Shown here piece by piece: positions 14,039 to 19,596 of a stretch of DNA of 19,596 bases (its first letter is position 1; every line of letters begins with the position of its first letter). The notes beneath the pieces are model-generated. The model did not search any database. It was not told the origin of the DNA and saw nothing but the letters and a program-made list of their open reading frames with translations. Both the position numbers and the translations under genes were made by a program. The stretch lies in contig JAIPDY010000037.1 in NCBI GenBank assembly GCA_021737445.1, positions 1 through 19,596 of the forward strand, in the 5' to 3' direction. This DNA comes from Desulfotignum sp. Lineage in GTDB: Bacteria > Desulfobacterota > Desulfobacteria > Desulfobacterales > Desulfobacteraceae.

Positions 14039-14303
14039 GTGTGAAAACCCTTTTCATTGACCGCATTTAATGGTACAAACCGGGCCATGACTTTTTTTGG
14101 CCCCATATCCCTTCACGGCGGACATTCCGGTGAATTCTGCTGCCCTGCCGAAGACCGGCTGGCAGATATCATTGCGCAGTATATTCAGATGGGCTTCAGG
14201 CAGGTGGGGGTCACCGAGCATATCCCGCCGAAGCACTCAAAATTTCTGTATCCGGAAGAGATTGAACAGGGCCTGACCGTGGACCATATATACCAGCGGT
14301 TTG
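14039..14303 (+). repeat. Repeat copy 3: PHP gene 5' region
   Basis: Matches 5972-6236 at a constant offset of 8067 with only substitutions. Its left flank (14027-14042, CCGGCATGTGA then AGGTGTG) resembles the end of yjbQ and the bases after it (4638-4653), not the ATPase end. This copy therefore seems to derive from an arrangement without the ATPase. Confidence 0.8.
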
Positions 14304-14326
14304 CGCGGATGCTGGAAATGAAATGA
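14087..14326 (+). pseudogene. Internally deleted duplicate of the PHP phosphatase gene
   Basis: The frame encodes MTFFGPISLHGGHSGEF and continues like the intact PHP protein at 6020-6886 up to IYQRFAR (about residue 76). It then jumps to MLEMK and a stop. The bases CGGATGCTGGAAATG resemble CGGCTGCTGGAAATG near the intact gene's 3' end (6854-6868), so about 200 codons appear to have been removed between two PHP segments; dtd is gone as well. Several metal ligands (GSVHH, GHFD, DDSH) are lost, so it cannot be a working PHP enzyme. Its stop overlaps the trmJ start by ATGA, so the short frame may still aid trmJ translation. Confidence 0.8.
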
Positions 14327-15075
14327 ATGATCCAAACCTTGTCATTGTGTTGAAAGAGCCCCAGGGGCCTTTGAATATCGGATCGGTATGCCGGGTGATG
14401 ATGAACTTCGGGGTCAGCCGGCTGCGGCTGGTGAACCCCTGCAGGGATTACCGGTCCCTGGAAGCCCGGAAGATGGCCCTGGGCACGGTGGAGATTCTGG
14501 AAAACGCAGAGATTTTTACGGACCTGCAAACCGCCCTGGCCGACATCCATCTCACCTTCGGCACCACCCGCAGGTTCGGCAAATACCGCAAAAATTTTCT
14601 CACCCCGGCCACAACAGCCCGGCAGACCAGTGAATGCGGCCCGGATGTCAGCTGCCCCCTGCTGCTGGGCAGAGAAGACACCGGCCTGGAAACCCGGGAC
14701 CTGGACTTGTGCCAGCACTTTGTCACCATCCCCACCCATGATGCCTATCCCTCCATGAACCTGAGCCATGCCCTGGCAGTGCTTTTGTATGAAGTCTCTC
14801 TTGCATCCGGTCTCACCGGCGCGTTTCACGATCCCGCCCCCAAACAGCCGGCATCCGGGCAAGGGATCGAAGCCCTGTTCACCCACATGCGCCAAACTCT
14901 GCTGGACATCGATTTTCTGGACCCCCAGAACCCGGATCACCTGCTGCGGACCTTCCGTCGCCTGTTCGGGGATGCCGGCCTGACCCCCCGGGATGTCCGG
15001 ATACTCCAGGGCCTCATGAGCCGCATCGACTGGACCGAAAACCAGCGCAGAAAGCTTGCCAAAAACCGTTTTTGA
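14323..15075 (+). CDS. trmJ: tRNA (cytidine/uridine-2'-O-)-methyltransferase, TrmJ family
   Basis: A 250-residue SPOUT (SpoU) methyltransferase, close to the length of E. coli TrmJ, which 2'-O-methylates nucleotide 32 of tRNA. The three trefoil-knot motifs are present: PLNIGSVCRVMMNFG (16-30, with the conserved Asn18 and Arg24), LLGREDTGLE (114-123) and YPSMNLSHALAVLLYE (142-157). A C-terminal helical extension ends FLDPQNPDHLLRTFRRLF and LTPRDVRILQGL, typical of TrmJ. The start overlaps the stop of the PHP relic. A deleted relic of the same gene lies at 7340-7397, directly after dtd, so this intact copy belongs to the rearranged second unit. Confidence 0.92.
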   Translation: MNDPNLVIVLKEPQGPLNIGSVCRVMMNFGVSRLRLVNPCRDYRSLEARKMALGTVEILENAEIFTDLQTALADIHLTFGTTRRFGKYRKNFLTPATTARQTSECGPDVSCPLLLGREDTGLETRDLDLCQHFVTIPTHDAYPSMNLSHALAVLLYEVSLASGLTGAFHDPAPKQPASGQGIEALFTHMRQTLLDIDFLDPQNPDHLLRTFRRLFGDAGLTPRDVRILQGLMSRIDWTENQRRKLAKNRF

Positions 15076-15133
15076 CCCTGGTCTGTCCAGATTTCAATTG
15101 CACTGCCGCCTGGGGTCTGGTAGGCTGAACAGC

Positions 15134-15159
15134 ACACCGGTAACTGACACCGGAACAGT
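15134..15159. repeat. Tandem 13-nt direct repeat upstream of dapB-like gene
   Basis: ACACCGGTAACTG is followed immediately by ACACCGGAACAGT, two imperfect copies with a 13-nt period. They lie in the 159-nt gap between trmJ and the dapB-like gene, which otherwise shows no clear terminator or promoter. They could be binding sites; nothing more can be said. Confidence 0.25.
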
Positions 15160-15234
15160 GCGCCGGGATGCGGCGGAAGAGACGGGTAACCGGGATCCGG
15201 CAGTCATCAACAGACAAAAAAGAGGGCCATCTTC

Positions 15235-16041
15235 ATGACAATCCGCATTTGTGTGGCAGGTGCCACAGGCTGGGTGGGAAAAGAGCTGATCCGCGCCATT
15301 TATCAGCCGGATACTTCTGAAACATTCACCCTTTCAGCGGCAGTGGCACGCAATGCCGCGGGAAAACCCATCGGCGAGGTGCTGAACCTGGGGTTTGCCG
15401 GGGTGGTTGTTTCAAAAACCGTGGCAGATGCCCTGGCAGGCAGTGATACAGATGCCCTCATTGACTACACCCACCCGGATGCCGCCTTTGACCATGTAAC
15501 AACCGCAGTCAAAAACAAGGTCCATGTGGTCATCGGCACTTCCGGCCTGACCAGTGACCAATACCAAAGAATCGATACCCTGGCCCGGCAGCATGGCGTG
15601 GGGGTCATCGCGTCCGGCAATTTTTCTCTGTCAGCCATGTGGATGCAGCGCCTGGCCCTGCAGGCAGCCAAAGCGTTCTCCCAGTGGGAAATCCTGGATT
15701 ATGCCGGTGCAGGCAAACCGGATGCCCCTTCCGGCACCGCCCGGGAACTGGCCTTCCGGTTACGTGAGGTCAACACCCCGGCCTGGGAGGTGCCCCCGGA
15801 TCAGGTCCAGGGCCCTGACGGGGTCCGGGGCGCATCCCTGGACGGATCCCAGGTCCATTCCATGCGCGTTCCCGGATTTGTGCTGTCCACGGAAGTTATT
15901 TTCGGGCACGATGATGAACGCCTCACCATCCGCCATGATTCAGGCACCAAAGCACAGGCTTATGTAAACGGCACTCTAATGGCGGCCCAAAAAGCCGGCA
16001 CCGTCACCGGGCTCATCCGGGGGCTTGACCGGATTCTGTAA
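15235..16041 (+). CDS. dapB: DapB-like dihydrodipicolinate reductase lacking catalytic histidines
   Basis: A 268-residue protein of the DapB fold. The N-terminal Rossmann motif is VAGATGWVG (7-15) instead of the usual GCxGRMG. LIDYTHPDAAFDHV and VVIGTSGLTSDQY are normal nucleotide-domain landmarks. The C-terminal domain has KPDAPSGTA (161-169), the hallmark substrate-binding loop. In E. coli DapB the preceding bases encode EAHHRHK, with His159/His160 in catalysis; here the same place reads DYAGAGK (155-161), so both His are absent while the Lys (161) is kept. It may use another proton donor or be a related reductase or dehydrogenase. The start is the ATG at 15235; GAGGG lies about ten bases upstream. 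Function in lysine/diaminopimelate synthesis is likely by family but not certain. Confidence 0.75.
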   Translation: MTIRICVAGATGWVGKELIRAIYQPDTSETFTLSAAVARNAAGKPIGEVLNLGFAGVVVSKTVADALAGSDTDALIDYTHPDAAFDHVTTAVKNKVHVVIGTSGLTSDQYQRIDTLARQHGVGVIASGNFSLSAMWMQRLALQAAKAFSQWEILDYAGAGKPDAPSGTARELAFRLREVNTPAWEVPPDQVQGPDGVRGASLDGSQVHSMRVPGFVLSTEVIFGHDDERLTIRHDSGTKAQAYVNGTLMAAQKAGTVTGLIRGLDRIL

Positions 16042-16055
16042 ACCGGAAAACGGTC

Positions 16056-16092
16056 TGTTTTACTTGACAAAACAGCGATCCCATGGCTTAAA
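16056..16092 (+). promoter_or_regulatory. Predicted promoter for the usp-mrp operon with inverted repeat
   Basis: A perfect TTGACA (16064-16069) precedes TTAAAA at 18 nt. The -35 box lies in an inverted repeat TGTTTT-ACTTGAC-AAAACA (16056-16074), which could be an operator or a short terminator of the preceding gene. A start near 16100 would leave a leader of about 35 nt before 16134. Confidence 0.4.
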
Positions 16093-16133
16093 AAGAGTAA
16101 CGGCAACCAAATTTGCAAGGGAGATGCCATCAT

Positions 16134-16964
16134 ATGATCAAGCGGATACTTGTGGGACTGGGCGGGACACCATTTACCAAAGCCGCCACCCAGTGGGCTA
16201 CTGAACTGGGGGACCTGCACCAGGCACAGCTCACCGGGGTTACCATTGTGAACACCAAAAAACTGGAAAATGTGGGTCCGGTGCCTGCCGGGGCTGGTGC
16301 CTATGCCCAGCGCATGCGCGAAAAAAAAATCCAGGTGACCAAAGAGGGCACGGAGCAGGCCATCGCCGTTTTCAAGGAGCACTGCAGCAACCAGCAGGTG
16401 GTGTGCCGCAGGATCCAGTATGAACAGGGGGATACCTTTGAGGCCATGATCGATGAAGACCGCTTCAATGACCTCACCATTTTCGGGCTCCGCAGCATAT
16501 TTGAATACGGCTTTGTCACCGACCCGGACAAAGCCATCATCAAACTGCTGCGCCAGGGGGTCCGGCCCATTCTTGCGGTGGCGGAAAAGTACCGCCCTGT
16601 CAAAAACGTGCTGGTGGCCTTGAGCGGCTCCATGGAATCAGCCAGGGCCACCCGGGATTACCTGCTGTTAAATCCCTGGCCCGGGGCTGCCATCCGTCTT
16701 GTCCACTTTACAAAGCACAAGGAACCGGAACCGTTTTTACTGGAAAAAGCAGCTGATTATTGCCAGGCCCATGGGTTTGACGTGGATACCGACCTTGTGG
16801 AAGGCAACCCGCGGTCTGATCTGCTTTCCTTTGCCCATGACCATGATGCAGACCTTATCGTTATGGGTAACAGCTCCCAAAACATCATCAAGCGGAGTCT
16901 GCTGGGGGATACTGTGCTGGAAACCATCCATTCGGCAGACATACCTTTGTTTTTGTCCCAGTAG
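16134..16964 (+). CDS. Universal stress protein with two Usp domains
   Basis: A 276-residue cytoplasmic protein with two tandem UspA-like domains. The first begins KRILVGLGGTPFTKAATQWA and the second, near residue 150, KNVLVALSGSMESARATRDY. The C-terminal domain ends with DADLIVMGNSSQNIIKRSLL then GDTVLETIHSADIPLFL, a degenerate version of the ATP-binding G-x2-G-x9-G-(S/T) motif. I chose the ATG at 16134, about ten bases after AAGGGAG; a TTG at 16113 is possible but less family-like. The stop is only 2 nt from the mrpA start, so this gene is probably co-transcribed with the antiporter and may respond to the same salt or pH stress. Confidence 0.88.
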   Translation: MIKRILVGLGGTPFTKAATQWATELGDLHQAQLTGVTIVNTKKLENVGPVPAGAGAYAQRMREKKIQVTKEGTEQAIAVFKEHCSNQQVVCRRIQYEQGDTFEAMIDEDRFNDLTIFGLRSIFEYGFVTDPDKAIIKLLRQGVRPILAVAEKYRPVKNVLVALSGSMESARATRDYLLLNPWPGAAIRLVHFTKHKEPEPFLLEKAADYCQAHGFDVDTDLVEGNPRSDLLSFAHDHDADLIVMGNSSQNIIKRSLLGDTVLETIHSADIPLFLSQ

Positions 16965-16966
16965 CC

Positions 16967-19237
16967 ATGAAACCGCCCCTGCCAGACATTGAAAAACCGC
17001 CGGCGTGCTGCAGGGGTGGGCTTTTTTCCAGTATTCTGCCCCTTGCCCTGTTCGGGCTTTTGTGCCTTGCCTGGCCCCGAGTGGTGCGAGGAGACATCTT
17101 TGCTGTCCAGTGGGCCTGGGTTCCCAGCCTGGAACTGGATCTGGCATTCCGCCTGGACGGCCTGGGGCTGCTGTTCGGCCTCATCATCACCATGACCGGT
17201 TTTTTTGTCTCCGTGTATGCATCCAGCTACATGGCCGGGCAGCCCCAACTGGGCCGGTTCTTTTTTTATCTGCACGGGTTCATGCTGGCCATGCTGGGCA
17301 TTGTTGTATCCGACAACCTGCTTTTGCTGTTCATTTTCTGGGAAGCCACCACTGTTTTGTCCTTTCTGCTCATCGGGTTTGACCATGAAAGCACGGATGC
17401 AAGAGAAAGCGCCCGCCAGGCCCTTCTGGTTACCGGCGGCGGCGGTCTTTTCCTGCTGGCGGGCATCCTTTTGCTCAAAACCTGCGGTGCCGGCATGACC
17501 ATGAGCCTTTTGGCCAGTACCGGGGATCTCATCCGTACCCATGCCCTGTATCCGGCGATTTTCATCTGTATCCTGGTGGGGGCCATGACCAAATCCGCCC
17601 AGGTGCCTTTCCACTTCTGGCTGCCCGGCGCCATGACCGCCCCCACCCCCATCAGTGCGTTTCTCCATGCCGCCACCATGGTCAAGGCGGGCATTTACCT
17701 GCTCATGCGGTTTCATCCCGTGCTGGGGGGCACCTCCCTGTGGATGGGAACCCTTGTGGTCGTTGGCGGGGCCACTGCCCTGTGGGGGGCAATCCAGGCC
17801 CTGGCCCCCTGTGATCTCAAGCGGGTTCTGGCCTATACCACCCTGATGGCCCTGGGCATCCTGACCCTGTTTCTGGGGGGGCAGACCGTTCTTTCTCTGA
17901 CAGCCGCCGCCACCTTTCTTATGGTGCATGCCCTTTACAAGGCAGCTTTGTTTCTGGCTGTGGGCAGTATCGACCACCAGACCGGCACCAGGGATCTTGA
18001 CCATCTGGGCGGGCTGTTGAAACAGATGCCCCTGACAGCCCTGGCCGTGGCAGCCGCCACCATGTCCATGGCAGGATTTCCTTTGTTTTTCGGATTCATC
18101 GGCAAAGAGATCATGTATGAAGGGGCCCTGGCAGAAAAGATGTTCCCTGTCTTTGCCACAGGTGCCACCCTGGTATCCAACGCCCTGATGACGGCGGTGG
18201 CAGCCATCATCCTTATCACCCCTTTTTTAAAAAAAGCATCACAAGAGATGCAACCCGTTCAGGAAGCCCCCTGGACCATGCGCCTGGGTCCGGCCGTCAT
18301 GGGTATACTGGGCATCATATTCGGTATCATGCCTGAATGGGTATCCGAAAACCTGATCCAGCCGGCAGTATTCTCCTTTCACCCGGAAAGGGAAGATATC
18401 CGCCTAGCCTTTTTCCACGGCATCAAGCTCCCCCTTGTGCTCAGCATCTTTACCCTGGCCCTGGGAAGCCTGATCTACCGGTACCGCATCCTGCTGCGGC
18501 ATGGCATACAGACCGGCATTGACCGGCTTTTGATCACCACCCCCGGTCTTTACAGATCCGGACTGGATATGTTCCTCAAAACTGCGGGCAGGTTCACAGG
18601 CACCATGCAGAACGGATCCCTGCACTTTTACTTTTTTGTCATTATTGCCGTCATGACCGTGCTCGCAGGGGGAAGCCGGCTGCCCCATATGCTGAATATC
18701 CCGGTTGTGCCCGAAATATCGGGCCCCCTGGCGGCCATGGGGCTGTTTGCCTTTATCCTGGCATCCACCCTTGTGGTGGTTATTGCAAAGCAACGGCTTT
18801 CCGCCATCGGGGGCCTTGGGGGGGTGGGTGCGGGCGTGGCCCTGACGTTTCTTGTTTTCGGGGCACCGGACCTCGCCTTGACCCAGCTGCTGGTGGAAAC
18901 CCTGACACTGATTTTTGTATCCCTGGTACTGCTGCGGCTGCCCCCCATGGGAGAGGCAAAAAAACGGTCCCGGTCCAGAACCGTCCGGGATGCGTGTCTG
19001 TCACTGGGAGCGGGCCTGGTGGTGGCCTCTCTTCTGATCGGGGTTGTGCAGACCCCCCTGGACCGCAGCCTCACCGCTTTTTTTGAAAACCATGCCTATA
19101 TTGCCGCTCACGGCCGCAATATCGTCACTGTGATCCTGGTGGACTTCAGGAGCCTGGACACCCTGGGGGAAATCTGTGTGGTGGTGCTGGCTGCCTGGGC
19201 AGCAGCAACCCTGATCCGCAAAAAAGAGGTGCGGTAA
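16967..19237 (+). CDS. mrpA: Mrp-type Na+/H+ antiporter subunit A
   Basis: A 756-residue polytopic membrane protein, the large subunit of the multisubunit Mrp/Mnh cation-proton antiporter, related to complex I NuoL. It has many hydrophobic helices throughout. The proton-channel residues are visible: Glu126 in FIFWEATTVLSFLLIGFDHE, Lys209 in VGAMTKSAQVPFHFWLPGA, and His234 with Lys240 in FLHAATMVKAGIYLL. The C-terminal part has GGLGGVGAGVALTFLVFGA then PDLALTQLLVETLTLIF (the DUF4040-type module). It is followed by an MbhE-like segment, NIVTVILVDFRSLDTLGE. It starts 2 nt after the usp stop without a clear ribosome binding site, pointing to translational coupling, and abuts mrpB with no gap. Confidence 0.93.
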   Translation: MKPPLPDIEKPPACCRGGLFSSILPLALFGLLCLAWPRVVRGDIFAVQWAWVPSLELDLAFRLDGLGLLFGLIITMTGFFVSVYASSYMAGQPQLGRFFFYLHGFMLAMLGIVVSDNLLLLFIFWEATTVLSFLLIGFDHESTDARESARQALLVTGGGGLFLLAGILLLKTCGAGMTMSLLASTGDLIRTHALYPAIFICILVGAMTKSAQVPFHFWLPGAMTAPTPISAFLHAATMVKAGIYLLMRFHPVLGGTSLWMGTLVVVGGATALWGAIQALAPCDLKRVLAYTTLMALGILTLFLGGQTVLSLTAAATFLMVHALYKAALFLAVGSIDHQTGTRDLDHLGGLLKQMPLTALAVAAATMSMAGFPLFFGFIGKEIMYEGALAEKMFPVFATGATLVSNALMTAVAAIILITPFLKKASQEMQPVQEAPWTMRLGPAVMGILGIIFGIMPEWVSENLIQPAVFSFHPEREDIRLAFFHGIKLPLVLSIFTLALGSLIYRYRILLRHGIQTGIDRLLITTPGLYRSGLDMFLKTAGRFTGTMQNGSLHFYFFVIIAVMTVLAGGSRLPHMLNIPVVPEISGPLAAMGLFAFILASTLVVVIAKQRLSAIGGLGGVGAGVALTFLVFGAPDLALTQLLVETLTLIFVSLVLLRLPPMGEAKKRSRSRTVRDACLSLGAGLVVASLLIGVVQTPLDRSLTAFFENHAYIAAHGRNIVTVILVDFRSLDTLGEICVVVLAAWAAATLIRKKEVR

Positions 19238-19596
19238 ATGCAGTCCATTATATTAAAAACAGCCACACGCCTCATGGTGGGCTTGATGCTGGTATTTGCC
19301 GTGTATCTGCTGCTGCGGGGCCACCATGAACCCGGTGGCGGATTTTCCGCAGCCCTTCTGGCAGGCACGGCCTTTGCCCTGTTCGCCATCACCCAAGGCC
19401 CTGACCAGGTCAGACAGGCCATCCGGATACCCCCGTCAGCCATGGCCATGACCGGCCTTGCACTGGCTGTATCTGCCGGGCTGCCGGCCCTTTTCACATC
19501 AAAACCTTTTCTCACCGGCATCTGGCAGCATTCCGGCGCCATCTGGGTGGGCACGCCGCTGGTCTTTGACCTGGGGGTTTTTTTTGCGGTACTGGG
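19238..19596 (+). CDS. mrpB: Mrp-type Na+/H+ antiporter subunit B, 3' end outside window
   Basis: This gene begins directly after the mrpA stop (TAA then ATG) and is open to the right edge, giving 119 codons. The protein starts MQSIILKTATRLMVGLMLV and contains the family signature YLLLRGHHEPGGGFSAALLA (residues about 23-42), followed by another hydrophobic stretch. It ends in LVFDLGVFFAVLG, all typical of MrpB/MnhB, a membrane subunit of the antiporter. A RBS within the mrpA end (AAGAGGTG) supports coupled translation. Subunits C to G are expected just beyond the window. Confidence 0.9.
   Translation, partial: MQSIILKTATRLMVGLMLVFAVYLLLRGHHEPGGGFSAALLAGTAFALFAITQGPDQVRQAIRIPPSAMAMTGLALAVSAGLPALFTSKPFLTGIWQHSGAIWVGTPLVFDLGVFFAVL

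Noticed and set aside
14185..14940. 251-codon open frame on the minus strand
   Set aside because: Antisense to trmJ; repetitive Gly/Gln composition and no motifs.
16757..18004. 415-codon open frame on the minus strand
   Set aside because: It lies opposite the clear usp and mrpA genes, has Gly/Gln/His-rich composition typical of antisense to GC-rich membrane genes, and shows no motif.

Overview
The window looks like a chromosomal segment from a mesophilic anaerobic bacterium, most likely a Desulfobacterota (Desulfobacteraceae-like) sulfate reducer. That assignment is inferred from protein style: a HisK-type PHP phosphatase, TrmJ, Dtd, a membrane-anchored AraC regulator next to a 'holin-like' small membrane protein, an AidB-like acyl-CoA dehydrogenase and an Mrp antiporter. 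It is not proven. Most of the window is fairly GC-rich. Positions about 804-2900 are clearly AT-richer and look acquired.

Layout. (1) 3-803: the 3' part of an IS200/IS605-type tnpB with an intact nuclease centre, followed by the structured right end that should form the omega (reRNA) scaffold; the guide would begin at 804. (2) 804-2900: an AT-rich island with a small three-helix membrane protein (minus strand), a divergent DUF429 protein and poorly supported sequence. (3) 3042-4647: small metabolic genes for an ACT-domain protein, a YmdB-like macrodomain deacetylase and a YjbQ-family protein. (4) 4737-7332: a DUF4143-type AAA ATPase, a HisK-type PHP phosphatase and D-aminoacyl-tRNA deacylase. 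(5) 7340-10115: gene debris (trmJ remnant, dihydrolipoamide dehydrogenase tail, decayed minus-strand coding and a second copy of the ATPase 3' end) around one intact pair, a membrane AraC regulator and a small membrane protein. (6) 10199-14019: an acyl-CoA ligase / acyl-CoA dehydrogenase / TetR module. (7) 14041-15075: a deleted second copy of the PHP gene, fused directly to intact trmJ. (8) 15235-19596: an atypical DapB, then a universal stress protein gene leading into mrpA and mrpB of a multisubunit cation/proton antiporter, cut by the window end.

The most striking feature is the segmental duplication of the yjbQ-ATPase-PHP-dtd-trmJ neighbourhood. A junction sequence at the ATPase 3' end / PHP start occurs three times (about 5727-6024, 9516-9813 and 14039-14303) with constant offsets (3789 and 8067) and no indels. 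Copy 2 keeps only the ATPase side, copy 3 only the PHP side, and copy 1 has both. Copies 2 and 3 share 44 identical bases that bracket the acyl-CoA module. The trmJ remnant after dtd carries an exact in-frame 243-nt internal deletion relative to the intact trmJ. The locus therefore records duplication, insertion and deletion that left one working copy of each gene: PHP and dtd on the left, trmJ on the right.

Functionally, PHP-dtd are translationally coupled. The acyl-CoA genes form an operon, with a strong promoter and a palindrome at its predicted start that may be the TetR operator. The Usp-Mrp genes form another likely operon. No rRNA, complete tRNA or CRISPR array was found.
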